Made by a program: the position numbers and the translations under genes. From the NCBI GenBank assembly GCA_030710605.1, contig CP092882.1, forward strand, positions 744,001-808,000: a stretch of DNA of 64,000 bases. Reading direction: 5' to 3'. Of this stretch, positions 1 to 10,588 are shown one piece after another. The stretch is from Cordylochernes scorpioides. Its lineage: Eukaryota; Arthropoda; Arachnida; Pseudoscorpiones; Chernetidae. The notes under the pieces were generated by a model. That model was given only the letters and a program-made list of their open reading frames with translations. It had not been told where the DNA came from and ran no database searches. Numbering within the stretch: position 1 is the stretch's first letter; each line of letters starts with the position of its first letter.

Positions 1-1629
1 GGTTGTCTGAATATAATAGCAATAGCGAGGTGTAACCATAGTGATTGCAATAAAAAGGCTTTATTTTATAAGGTAAATGTTTATGTGGATTGTCGTTAAG
101 TAACCACCACAGATGGCGTCTAGTTTTGACGTCTATTTTGACGGGAGAGACAACCTTTGTCTTTTTAGACGAGATACATATATAAAATATTGTTACGACG
201 CTCCTCTAGCTGTCGTTGTATGTGAACAAGGTTTCTAGGAAAACATTACGTTGTGGATACAGCTTAGTTCGATATAATTTATTACAAGAATTTAAAAGTG
301 AGATTAACAATTATTTATACAGTAGATGTTATAAAATAAATAAAGCTTCCAGGGTTAAGTTTCTTGTTCAAATTTTTATTTTCAAGCTTTCGGACTTGTC
401 AGTCCTTCAACAGGAATATCACGTTATTAAATTGATGATAAATACTATTTTTATATACAAATTAATTTTTACATATTTTAAATATTAATGATATTGAAAG
501 GGGGAGAAAATATATTGTCGCGGCTGACTTCTCCGGTTCTTCGCGACGCCGCCGCTTCTTCCGTCGTGGATCACCTACCCGGGCTCTCCCTCTACAGCTG
601 GACCCTGCAGAGCACCCAAGGACGTCCGAAAACCACCGCTCAAGTGGAACTCCCTTCCTCTGGCAGTATCTCTCGGCCTTACCACTGGTGGGGGGACACG
701 AGAGACTTACCAGGAGAGTAGCAGCAGCAATGTGGCGATGGCGAGAGGAACAACAGCAAGCGGCACGGAGACTTAAAACACTTCGCTTTATTGTCATTTA
801 CTACTAAACATTACATTTAAATGGGATAATAAACAACGGGTATTTACATTATGTTACCTCCTAGGGCCAATATAAAGTGTATTTACAAACATTTTGCCCA
901 GGAAACAGGACTACAGCAGTCGGCGATCCCACTCCAGTTTCAGATAGGAAACAGGCGAAAGCGCCATCTATTGGCGGAGGTTGTAATCATTTTGAGGCCT
1001 TATACACGACAACATTCTTTGTGTGTTTACACTAAAATTTTTACAGAAGAACCTGCTGGTTGATAATATGCTTAGTATCCACTTCAGTGTTAAGTGAGCA
1101 ACATTAAGTTGGTTTCTACTCTTTTTTAAAGTGCAATTTAAATGTTTGCAGTGATGTTTTATGGCTTCATTAGGTTGTGCTAACCTAAAGTTAAATTAAC
1201 TAAGCAATAAAGCAAAACTAAGGCTTATATTGTACAACTGCCAACAATCAGCAATGTGGGGAGATAGGTTTTACCACCAAAGCTTTAGTGAAGACATTTT
1301 CAAATCATTTCAAATTTGATTTTAGAATGTGGGAATGAAAGATGGGAGACACGTGTATGCTGTTTAAAAGCTTTCATAATTGCATTCAACAATTACAGTA
1401 GAAGTCTCCATTGTCCACCCCCAGTAGAAGGATTCCTGGTTAATCCACACGGCCAACATCAGTGTCACCATCACTGTCCCCCATACCGTCCTGTTCCCAT
1501 GGAGTCCATCCAACTTTACCCTGGGATCTTGGTTAGCTTGTGTCATATACTGGGGATTATCCTTATTACAATATCATCATTAACTTACTGGTGTGGAACT
1601 AACACCTACTCACATATTCTCATGTCCAG
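1..1629. other. Intergenic, decayed repeats and a GC-rich patch
   Basis: No gene can be supported here. Positions 106-170 match the right end of the hammerhead-bearing repeat best seen at 50505-50850 (the GATGGCGTCTAG, GACGTCTATTTTGACGGGAG and CCTTTGTCT words). A conspicuously GC-rich patch lies at about 515-790 inside AT-rich DNA. It has open frames on both strands, but none resembles a protein I recognise; a retroelement remnant is possible. Positions 1320-1600 are G-poor and C-rich on the plus strand, with no convincing splice structure. Confidence 0.5.
381..416 (-). ncRNA. Hammerhead-like motif, AAGCTT family (decayed)
   Basis: Read on the minus strand: CCTGTTGA, then AGGAC, a short loop, GTCC, GAAAGCTTG. 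The order is that of a type I hammerhead: box I (here CTGTTGA instead of CTGATGA), stem II AGGAC/GTCC, box II GAAA, and a very short palindromic stem III AAGCTT. The changed box I base predicts weak or no cleavage. Confidence 0.5.
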
Positions 1630-1739
1630 CAATGGCCGCAGCGTTGCAGAAAATTGACTTAGACCCAGAGCAGCAGCTTTACATACCCAAGATAGTGGAT
1701 ATTGCTGCTGCTGTGATGGAGATGTATGGAGACATCTGA
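1630..1739 (+). CDS. Possible terminal coding exon, unknown protein
   Basis: An AG acceptor-like site ends at 1629. It is followed by an open stretch whose ATG (1632) opens a 35-codon frame ending in TGA at 1737-1739. The peptide reads MAAALQKIDLDPEQQ..., then a hydrophobic/acidic tail ending MEMYGDI, and it looks compositionally like real protein rather than repeat. The upstream polypyrimidine tract is modest, no upstream exon was found, and no AATAAA follows closely. It could be the last exon of a relative of genes A-C, whose last exons are also short and acidic at the end, but there is no cysteine to support this. Weak call. Confidence 0.3.
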
Positions 1740-2166
1740 GACTCTTCTTTGGACACGACAACAACAACAACAACACCATTAACTTAGCGCTAAAAATTGA
1801 TGAGCCATACCCTTCCCTCTTTCAATTTTTAATCATCGCGGGATTAGGTCTATATATATAGGAATAATTTTAATTCTATATATTTCATATATAAATCATA
1901 TATACTGCTGCAGAGTAGTTTGTAATTCCCCAAAGTTTGATATGATTATACAATCATGAATCTCACCCACGGGAGCTGTTTTGCTTATTATTTATTGCAG
2001 AGGATTTAACTTATTCGGTTTGAAAAGAAAAGTAGTGTTATAAACATATTTGTTTTGATATGTTGTGACAATGTGACAATTACATTATTCACAGTCGCAA
2101 ACATCTATTAAATATTATATATGCCATGTGTATAAATGTAGAAGTGTCTACATCAAATGTCAAGAT
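1740..2166. other. AT-rich spacer
   Basis: A short (CAA)n run at about 1758-1775 and TATATA tracts. I see no gene, RNA or recognisable element here. Confidence 0.5.
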
Positions 2167-2950
2167 TTCAACAACTAATGTTACAAAACGTGAAAACCTT
2201 TAATAACTAATGTTACAAAACGTAAAAACCTTTAATAACTAACGTTAAAAACGTGAAAACTTCAATAACTAATGTTACAAAACGTGAAAACCTTTAATAA
2301 CTAATGTTAAAAACGTGAAAACTTCAATAACTAATGTTACAAAACGTGAAAACCTTTAATAACTAACGTTAAAAACGTGAAAACTTCAATAACTAATGTT
2401 ACAAAACGTGAAAACATCAATAACTAACGTTAAAAACGTGAAAACATCAATAACTAATGTTACAAAACGTGAAAATCTTTAATAACTAACGTTAAAAACG
2501 TGAAAACTTCAATAACTAATGTTACAAAACGTGAAAACCTTTAATAACTAACGTTAAAAACGTGAAAACCTTTAATAACTAACGTTAAAAACGTGAAAAC
2601 TTTAATAACTAACGTTAAAAACGTGAAAACTTCAATAAATAACTTTACAAAACGTGAAAACCTTTAATAACTAATTTTACAAAACGTAAAAACCGTCAAT
2701 AACTAACGTTACAAAACGTGAAACGAACTGACGCGACAAAAAGTGAAAAACTTAACCAACGTTACAAAACATGAAAAACCTACAACAACTAACGTTACAA
2801 AGCGTGAAAACTTTAATAACTAACGTTACAAAACATAAAATCTTCAATAACTAACGTTACAAAACGTGAAACACCTTCAAAAGCTAACTTTACAAAATGT
2901 GACACGAATTGACGCGACAAAACGTGAAACAACTAACGCGACAAACGTGA
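2167..2950 (+). repeat. Minisatellite, 30-32 bp units
   Basis: About 25 head-to-tail units. Two variants alternate: one with AACTAATGTTACAAAACGTG (about 32 bp) and one with AACTAACGTTAAAAACGTG (about 30 bp), each followed by AAAAC and TTCAATA or TTTAATA. Units are regular to about 2640 and then decay toward the right edge, where CGCGACAAAACGTGAAA variants appear. There is no coding potential. Confidence 0.9.
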
Positions 2951-3210
2951 AGGCAATAGCGTGCCGAGAGATCCTTGAAAATTTCCAATTTGCCATTATA
3001 CTCCCTCCTGTGTGACGACCATTACTGTTGGAATTGCCGGAGAATTTTTTACCAACAACATTTTCTGATGCAACTCAAATTTGCTTTTGCATCTTTCCAA
3101 CTTGGAACCTTTTCCTCTAATAGCGATCATTAAGTTTTACAAATATTGTGATCACTTGAAGACACCATATATGAACAGGGAGTCATCTCTTATATGATAT
3201 ACCTAGTTTA

Positions 3211-3487
3211 TTTAATTAAAAAGTCATATATTGGATCAAAATATCATTTATGTTACCAATATTTCAGTTGGTTGAACGCCAACCTTTATCAAGGTATTAT
3301 AACATATTTAATGTGTGTTAACAACAAACTCAGCGACACATGATTCTGTTGACGTTATGTGGCGCTGAGTTTGTTGTTGACACACATCAATATGTTATAA
3401 TACCTTAATAAATGTTGGCGTTCAGCCAACTGAAATATTGGTAAATTAAATGATATTTTGATCCAATATATGCCTTTTTAATTAAAT
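3211..3487. repeat. Long near-perfect palindrome, GTTGGCG hammerhead-like family
   Basis: Two arms of about 125 bp are inverted around a centre near 3349. Each arm carries, reading outward, AACTCAGCG, a CCTT(G/A)AT(A)AA box, AGGTTGGCG, TTCA, GCCAAC and GAAATATTGG. That inner order (a box I-like word, a long GTTGGC/GCCAAC stem, GAAA, a palindromic AATATT) parallels a hammerhead with a tiny stem III, although box I is not canonical. Single-arm copies recur at 35185-35350, 35700-35830, 47575-47650, 47740-47820, 56395-56530 and 62700-62830. Confidence 0.75.
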
Positions 3488-3860
3488 ATTTATTTATGGA
3501 TTGCTCTATTTAAAGAAAAACCTAGTTTATATGTTAATATACATGTATATAGTACCTAAAGTGGCACCCCTCCCTTCAAATATGCAATAAAACATATTTG
3601 TATATCACCCCAGTACAGTCATAGATTGGTTGCCATCAGCATTTCTGTCATCTCGGAGCTTCTAAAATCTAGAGTTATTCTTTCGATAAAATTCTAGTTT
3701 TCTCCGTGAACTGTCGTTTCGTGATTTTTCTTCCAGTTTATACATTCCGAGACAAGATGTCTCCTCCTCTCAATCATCTCCAGTTGACGGCCATATTAAT
3801 TTTCTATTCATATTTAAGACATCTTCATTACTAATACAATAGATGATAAGAATGACAAAC

Positions 3861-4045
3861 TGAAGATCGCCGAATAGACCATGAGGCCATGGGTGCTGTG
3901 ATCTACATTTTCAGAGACTGGCTCCAGGATTCCACCGCCGTGTCAAAGTCAAGACTTCCCTCCAAGATGACGACGTTCCTCTTGACGATACGACGACAAA
4001 GCCGCTCTTCACGCCGTAAGAGAAAAGACACAAAGCTACATTATA
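3861..4045 (+). repeat. Coding-like dispersed repeat, copy 1
   Basis: Shares about 185 bp with 5443-5630. In one frame both copies translate to closely similar peptide (HRRVK...KTSLQD...TTKPLFTP); copy 1 has in-frame stops. The frame conservation suggests descent from a retroelement protein. I do not recognise the domain. Confidence 0.45.
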
Positions 4046-4179
4046 ATGGAATTTTTGATTAGCAATATATCCATTGTGGCAAGAATAGAACGATGCTCTG
4101 TCATTTGTCTAATGACAAGTTGAGTTCTGGAGACGGAAATATCTTTATTCACGGAGCTGTTAACCATAATGAATGATTT

Positions 4180-4380
4180 TTGAGCCCCGACGGACGCATA
4201 AAGCGGAATATAGACAAAGAACTGTTGGAGGGGCCTGGGGATGGGTGGCCAGAGGATCATCGCCGGGTGAGGTCAGGAGAGCCGGGATGTAGAGGAGGAG
4301 GGCAGGGTGGTGATCCCCAGGGGGAGGCAGAGACGGGTCCAATAGTATTGAGCCCAAGACAAATTACTAGGTAAGGGAGA
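4180..4380. other. GC-rich patch, unassigned
   Basis: Purine-rich, GC-rich stretch (GGAGGGGCCTGGGGATGGG, then GGAGGAGGGCAGGG) with short open frames on both strands. There are no splice-supported exons and no family match. Confidence 0.35.
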
Positions 4381-4737
4381 TGGGTCTTTCCATTACGTTC
4401 TTATCTCGGTGACTTATCCGGGGATTGTGAATCAGGCAGTGCTTGTGGAGAGGGAAGCGGATAGGACCATTCCAGATAAGCATCCTGTTGACTTAACTTA
4501 TCTAGGGCCATAAACTCTTAATAACATTCACACTTTTCTTGTTGTTAAGCGATGCTTTCATTGCCTCGTTTTAATTCCACTGTGGTGTGCCGAAGGAACA
4601 TTTTATTAAATTTTGATTTTTTTTCTAAATTACAGAAACTTATTTGAAATATATAATGGTCTAACAACAATTGATTTGTGCAAAAAAATAGTACAAATGT
4701 GGCATTGTAATGGGATAAGGTTCATAAATTATGAAAA

Positions 4738-5112
4738 AGGCATCTCCTTATCATGCAACTGAAAGTTGCTGATGGCTTACGCCATCTATCGGAATAAATA
4801 TCGTAACGCGTACGTGGTTAGCTTTTCTTGATTAATAAAGAATGGGTATTTGGCCAATTCTGGAATAATTAAAAATCAATGAATAGTTGATATTTAAGTA
4901 AAATATTTGAAGCGAACGAGGATACTTTTCTTTTAAACTTTAATAAAGATTCGAGCTTTCGGGCCTATTACCCTTCTACAGGACTACACTCCAACAAATA
5001 AATGTGCATCTTATATATGTATCAGAAAACTAGGAAAAGTTGATATTTATTCCGAAAGATGGCGCAAGCCATCAGCAACTTTCAGTTGCACGATAAGGAG
5101 ATGCCTTTTTCT
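4738..5112. mobile_element. Inverted-arm repeat, GATGGCGCAAGCCATC family
   Basis: Inverted arms: AAGGCATCTCCTTATC, CAACTGAAAGTTGCTGATGG, CATCTATCGGAATAAATATC at the left, and the complement at 5040-5112. Between them, at 4950-4985 (minus), is a hammerhead-like motif: CCTGTAGA, AGGG, a loop, CCC, GAAAGCTCG. Related copies lie at 9520-9590, 17560-17880, 24072-24330, 38190-38270, 57675-57800 and 62155-62378. The last of these is a clean insertion with a 12-bp target duplication. Confidence 0.65.
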
Positions 5113-5442
5113 TAAAGCAATGGATTTCTCACACTTGTATATTTACCCCATTAATATCATAATCAAATGATTTTTTTTGTTTCAAATATGGTAATGATTG
5201 AGTCTATATATATGTAGTAGATATTTCTGTTGTCCAGGATATATCAATAGGCCAATACAAAATACCTTAATGTATTTGTTTAGATACACTCATGGATATA
5301 ATTTAAGGAAGTTGTAAGATTCTATAAATGTGTTAATTTGTTCTTGACATTAATAAATTGCTGTGTCATTTTGAAGTTTGTCTTTCCTAATTTTCTACGT
5401 TACATTTTGGTGGAGATGCTGGGTAGATTAGGGAAGACAAAC

Positions 5443-5630
5443 TGAAGATCGCCGAAAAGACCTAGAGGTCATGGGTTCTGTGATCTACATTTTCAGAGAC
5501 TGATTTCAGGATTTCACCGCCGTGTCAAAGCCAAGACTTCCCTCCAAGATAACGATGCCCCTATAGACGATATGACAACAAAGCCGCTCTTCACGCCGCA
5601 AGAGAAAGGACACAAAGCTACACTTATAAC
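5443..5630 (+). repeat. Coding-like dispersed repeat, copy 2
   Basis: Partner of 3861-4045. Here the shared frame stays open longer, through TTKPLFTPQEKGHKATLIT and beyond to about 5690. It is flanked on the left by the GGGAAGACAAACTGAAG word that also opens the CACGTGG repeat family seen at 15520, 17350, 30045 and 31140. Probably a fragment of a retroelement ORF. Confidence 0.45.
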
Positions 5631-6269
5631 AAAGTTCCAAGACTTCAATGGAATCCTTGGCAGAAACACGTCAGATCCATGTCAGTAACTACAATAATTG
5701 CTAGCTATGGGTCACAGCTTCAATAGGGAAGGAGCTATGTAACAAAGTATTTATTATTTTATTAATCACAGATTATTAATTGTGATATTTTATGATTTTA
5801 ATTTGTTTTTTCCTTAACTAAATTGTTGTATCATCATGAAGTTTATCGTAAAGATGAGGTTGCCTGGCCGACCTTCATATTTGAAGTTTGTTTTTCCTAA
5901 TTTCCACATCACAATGTTTTTTTTTAAATATATAAAAAGCGTTTTGTTTTTCGCGCGCACAATACCAATTATTTCTTAAATAAAATAATTTTATAAATCT
6001 ACAATTTGCTTCTATTTTAGAATAATTATATCAATAATTCTATTAAAATATTTGACAACTTTTTTTTTATACTTATAATTTAAAAAAACGATAGGTATAT
6101 ATATATTTATACACTATATATTTAAAATGAATTATAATTTTATTTGATCACTCCCTATATGTATCGTATAATTTTTATATTCATTTTTGACCATTTAATT
6201 AATTTGTTAATACTGTCGCAATTAATGAATAGAGGTACACAGATCTATTTCAGCAGGTTTTATTATTAA
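5631..6269. other. AT-rich spacer
   Basis: Extremely AT-rich, with homopolymer and TATATA runs. No gene or RNA is visible. Confidence 0.5.
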
Positions 6270-7080
6270 ACTAGCGGATGTACCCGGCTTCGCCCGTGTT
6301 TTACCCGAGTAAAGGTTTGTCTAACGAATCTCTCGATAAAGTTCAGTGTTTTTCCCGGTCCCTTGAAAAATACTCGATAAGTTGAATAAAATCAATATTA
6401 ATCGGTACCCGAGTAAAGGTCTGTCTAACGAACATTTGTTAAAACAATTCTCTATAAACTTATAAAAAGAAATAGATATATTTTAATAATTTGAAACTGA
6501 TAAAATGATCATTTTTTTCCCGGTCCCTGTGTGCCGTGTCATTCTGAATTTTGTCTTTCCTAATTTTCTACATTACAAAATCATCGTTTTATCTAGTGAA
6601 CATTTTTTCCCGGTCCCTTGAAAAATACTCGATAAGGTTGAATAAATTCATGGTCGTTTATGGAAGATGGACGAAGTTCCCGGAGGTCATCTTGGGCAAG
6701 CTCCCGCGAGGCTTTTTTTCTTGTCTACTTGGCATAGCTGTGTCACCAACTCTGCCCTGATTGGTCGGTGGGCGGCCGGCGGTCGGGCGAATCCATTCTC
6801 TCACGGGGTGGGGCAGACCCAAGGTCATCAGGAGCAGCAAACCTAAGCCTATCTCTGTCTCAATGGCGGCGCTGCTTGCGAGTTAAAGCTACAAATCTGC
6901 AAATAACTCTAAGGATATTAAAGATATTCAAGATATTATTTTTCGTAAACCTTTCCGGGGATACACCTAATAATATCCCAAAATTTCACGGCGATTGGAT
7001 GTATGGTTTTTGAATCCATAGAGGACACACACACAGACACACACACAGACATTCAATTTTATATATATATATTAAGGCTC
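6270..7080 (+). mobile_element. Non-autonomous element with TTCGCCCGTG head and (TA)n tail
   Basis: Begins ACTAGCGGATGTACCCGGCT, followed by TCGCCCGTG, and ends in a CACACACAGACA run, ACATTC and (TA)n. The same head and tail occur in a shorter copy at 9013-9371. The layout (GC-rich head, CAGACA/CAAACA repeats, ATTC, TA-rich end) is a common arthropod dispersed-repeat pattern. A second GC-rich segment at 6660-6880 sits inside it. I cannot assign it to a superfamily. Confidence 0.5.
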
Positions 7081-7237
7081 GAAAAGTGAGTGATATCTTT
7101 CTCACCTTCAATCTAAAGAGAGAAATAAAGATAACCCAGGCCTCTGGAGCGCAAGAAACGCCAACTGCCCGGGCTGTCCAGCTAACTAGTAGAAACCCTC
7201 TAAATTATATTTACATAGAGCCAATTGCAGAGCCGAA

Positions 7238-7530
7238 TCAGCTGGTCAGGAAGTTCCATGCCTGCAGAGAATCCGGGAGTCCAGCCAACGAGACTGGGTC
7301 GAAGGAGGTCTTCCCAAGCAGCAGGGCTGTCTGCATTCTGTGTCGCATGAAAGCAGGACATCTGAATAGAAGGTGGTCCACAGTCTGTTGTTCCTCCATA
7401 CAATGTGGGCAAGATGGGTCTTCCCCAGGATGCCAGGGAACCAAGTCTGCCCGAACATGGCCATGTCCTGTAAGTAAGGTGGTGGTGACTTCTCCAGGAC
7501 AGACCTTAGGGAGGAATTGGAGCAGCCGGT
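7238..7530 (-). pseudogene. LINE C-terminal fragment (reverse transcriptase ORF2 end)
   Basis: One open minus-strand frame of about 97 codons ends in a stop near 7238. It reads LLTGHGHVRADL, then DPSCPHC, EEQQTVDHLLFRCP. The CxxC followed by H-x4-C, preceded by a TGHG block, is the classical end of the ORF2 protein of Jockey/I/R1-type non-LTR retrotransposons, next to the RNase H region. The fragment is 5'-truncated; the frame is broken upstream of about 7530 by a stop. No complete LINE is present. The longer plus-strand open frame at 7086-7637 is its antisense shadow. Confidence 0.8.
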
Positions 7531-7668
7531 ATGGAGTATGGGCTATTCAGGTGTCTGTTGGAGTGGTCCCAGCTCACTCTAAAGAAGAACAAAGAAATAT
7601 ATACAGTTACAGAATTTACATAACATCCAACTATTAAAAATTATTTACATATTTGATAATAAACAATT

Positions 7669-7942
7669 ACACCCATACCTCGCTTTGCGTCGGGGTTACG
7701 TTCCAAAAAAAACACGACGCAAATTGAAACGACGCAAAGTGAAAATATGTGAAGGCGCAATCAAAAACAAAGGTGTTGCCATATTTTAGGAAAAAAAAAC
7801 AAAAAAAAAATTTGAGACTCGAATAAAAAATAACGCAACTTCGAAAATCTATTGACGCACAGTGAAAATCAGTAAAAATTAAGCAGCGACGCAACTTAAA
7901 AAAAAACGCAAAACGAAACGACGGAAAGCGAGGTATTGGTGC
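7669..7942. mobile_element. MITE, TIR ACACCCATACCTCGCTTTGC
   Basis: Terminal inverted repeats of about 24 bp (ACACCCATACCTCGCTTTGC ... GCGAGGTATTGGTGC) flank about 225 bp of non-coding sequence rich in GACGCAA words. A complete copy lies at 23688-23955, and a chimeric one with a replaced interior at 22378-22515. TA at both edges fits a Tc1/mariner-type MITE. Confidence 0.8.
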
Positions 7943-8194
7943 ACTTTGATTTCACCCTAAACAAATTTCGCGACAATATTAAAATCCATTCGGTATAATT
8001 ATAAATACAAATCGTTGAGGCAAGAGTTTCTTTTATGTATATCGGCAATACAAGCTTTCGGGCTCAACAGCCCTTTGACAGGCATAACTATGTTACTGAG
8101 TAGTTATATCTGTGGAAATCTATTCCACAGTTGAACCCGAAAAAATATTGTATTACCTTTATATATATAAATAAACTATACCCTCAACGAATTA

Positions 8195-8435
8195 TCTTTT
8201 TTAAAATGACATTTGTAAATTATCCCGCATGTGTTTCTTTTGAACCAAAAATCGAAATTTATTTTAAGGAGAAATAACGATTATTTCTATTCTTAGGGAT
8301 GAAGTATGAAAGGATGAATTGTAGAGAGTAATTATAAACGGGAAAATAATGGTGTCCAGGGATGGGAATCAAACCCACAGTGTTCCGCTTACCGGGCCGA
8401 TGCCATGTCCACTAGGCTACCCTGGACATATTTTT
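8195..8435 (-). mobile_element. tRNA-derived SINE
   Basis: Minus-strand tRNA-like head (8427 to 8354, 74 nt) joined to a body containing CCCGCATGTGTTTCTTTT, ATTTCTATTCTTAGGGATGA and GTATGAAAGGATGAATTG. Other copies: 21575-21720 (body only), 31325-31530, and 57840-58260, where the body is inverted on both sides of the head. Confidence 0.75.
8354..8427 (-). tRNA. tRNA-like head of the SINE (not a functional tRNA)
   Basis: The acceptor strands GTCCAGG and CCTGGAC pair perfectly over 7 bp. The A box reads TAGCCTAGTGG and the B box GGTTTGATTCC. The T stem GTGGG/CCCAT is good. The anticodon stem pairs poorly and position 33 is not T, so this is a SINE promoter head rather than a decoding tRNA. Confidence 0.6.
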
Positions 8436-8781
8436 CCTTTCATAAATATTATATTTTATGATTTTATTTATGATTTAATTAATTGTCCATTGATTCAGAA
8501 AAAGATTTAAGTTTTAGAATAAATAGTTAATATAAATAGTCGAATAATATTTTTATATGAATTATTTTTTATAAATATAATTAAGTATTTTTGCATATTG
8601 GTATTTGCTGGTTATTCAGCATGTTTTAAAAATATATTTTAAATAGTTATGTAAATCTTTAAAAATATATTCTAATAAGAGTTTTTGAAGCTTATCCTTT
8701 CCTAACCTTAAATGATTAAAAAAAATACCTTTTATAACTTTGGGTTGAGAAAGAGATATGTCTCGAAAGCCTACAGTAATA

Positions 8782-8872
8782 AAATTGTAAATACTTAATA
8801 CTTAAAAAATTGTAAATACTTAATACTTAAAAAATTGTAAATACTTAATACTTAAAAAATTGTAAATACTTG
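8782..8872 (+). repeat. Short tandem repeat, 24-bp unit
   Basis: Nearly four copies of AATTGTAAATACTTAATACT plus TAAA. Confidence 0.85.
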
Positions 8873-9012
8873 TGATGAGAGAGTTTTTTTAGTTAAAGGC
8901 ACGCTTACAAATTTAAATGTATTGTTGAAAATTAAGCAAAATCTCTTTCAAATACATTAAAACCAATTCATTATCCTGGGTTAATTGTTTTAATAATATT
9001 GTTTTATATAAT

Positions 9013-9371
9013 ACTAGACGGGTGACCCGGGCTTCGCCCCGGGATTGACCCGTGTGCATATCTACCCGAGTGATATATATTTAGATAATATTTTTTTTAT
9101 AATTTTTTGTTATTAGCATTATCTATTTGTTTGCATTAGCATAAATTAATCTAATCTTTGATAGAGGGCGCTGTTCGTGAGCTAAGTATAATAATTTGAA
9201 TATATAGTTTTAATAATTGCTTTATATATTTTTTAAAATAGCCTATCGTCTTCCCCGTATTTTTTTACCTATGTATGGAAATTTTGGTTTGAATTAGTGA
9301 ACTACTGCGAATTTGTATACCGGACATACAAACAAACAAACATACAAACATTCTTTATATATATATAGATT
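9013..9371 (+). mobile_element. Second TTCGCCCCGGG-headed, (TA)n-tailed element
   Basis: Head ACTAGACGGGTGACCCGGGC, then TTCGCCCCGGG; tail CATACAAACAAACAAACATA, ACATTC, then a TA run. Same layout as 6270-7080. Confidence 0.55.
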
Positions 9372-10440
9372 TGCGTTTGTTTTATTATTGAATATATATA
9401 TGAAAATTAATAATATATATATAGTTGAATATTGTACTTAAATAATGTTGATTAATTAAGAAAAAAAAAACATCTAGAATATTTATTCTAATTATAAATC
9501 AAACGATTAATTTATATTTTTTTCCGATAGATGGCACAATCCATCAGCAATTTCCAATTGCATGAACAGGAGATGTTTGTTTTCTTAATATATTTAAATA
9601 TATTTTTGTAATGTTCCTTCGATTAAATATATAAATATGCTCTACCAAATTAAGAAACAAATGCTATACATACACTTTTGAATATATGCATAACAACAAC
9701 AACAACAATTACAGTTCTGCCAAATTCAAACATTCAAAAATAAATTAATTAAACAGAGTATATTATAATATTATAATAAGTTATATTACAATTATATAAT
9801 ATGGAATTGATTTATATATTGTTGGTGTTTTGTGGGTGTTTAAATGGGAAGATAGAGTCAATTATATAATCATTGAAATATTTATTAACATATAAAATTA
9901 AAAGAAAGGATATCTAAGAGCCACGTAAATTATCTGTTCTTGCCTGTTCTTCTTTGTTTTTCTTTGTTTATCTTCTTTCATAGAATATTATTTATAATTG
10001 TAAATTTTAATCATACTTAAAATTTAAAAACAATAAGGAATATTTTTAAATATCAAATAAAAATGTTACACAAAATTTTAGGCAACATATGTGCAACATA
10101 TATATATATATATAAGAAGCGTTACAAAAGGTTGCACTATTTTTAAAAAGCGATCAAATACTATTTATATGACGAAAATACATTTGAAAAACTTTTAACA
10201 CAATGAATAAATTCAACTTACATTGTTATAAAACAATAGGTATTCATTCAAATGGCCCCCTGTGGAACACTGGATGGAATACATGTCAAACAGACAAATA
10301 ATGTCAAACAAAATAAACAAAAAGGTTTTTGAATAAAAAGAAAAACGACAATAGTATCTTTTGGAATAAATTAAAATGTCGGCATGTCAACAAAAGAGAG
10401 TGGCTGACCTTGAGACAACATCAGGAAAGGTTATCACAGC
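9372..10440. other. AT-rich upstream region of gene A
   Basis: Holds a fragment of the GATGGCGCAAGCCATC family (9520-9590) and TATATA runs. No gene is seen. It forms the 5' flank of gene A. Confidence 0.5.
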
Positions 10441-10446
10441 GGGGCT

Positions 10447-10453
10447 ATATAAA
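10447..10453 (+). promoter_or_regulatory. TATA box of gene A
   Basis: TATATAAA within GGGGCTATATAAACTACC, 30-36 bp upstream of the ATG at 10483. If transcription starts about 30 bp downstream, near the TCACAC at 10473, the 5' leader would be only about 10 nt. Confidence 0.6.
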
Positions 10454-10482
10454 CTACCAGACGGTACTGTGGATCACACAAA

Positions 10483-10588
10483 ATGGCGATGTTGAAGATC
10501 TTCCTGGCGTCTGCTCTCGTTGCTGCAGTCGTCTGCCTCGATTGCGGAGACAACAGCCGAATTGGAAAAGCCCGCGCAAAATTCTGTG
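10483..10588 (+). CDS. Gene A exon 1 (signal peptide)
   Basis: Start ATG at 10483 (context ACAAAATGG); encodes the signal peptide and the first two mature cysteines. Ends TGTG before GTGAGT; 106 nt, phase 1. The other in-frame ATG, two codons on, would trim only two residues. Confidence 0.9.

Noticed and set aside
216-488. 90-codon frame near the left edge
   Set aside because: Low-complexity AT-rich sequence overlapping a hammerhead-like repeat, with no splice or codon support.
7086-7637. 183-codon plus-strand frame
   Set aside because: Antisense to the LINE C-terminal fragment, whose minus-strand frame has the recognisable cysteine-histidine motif.
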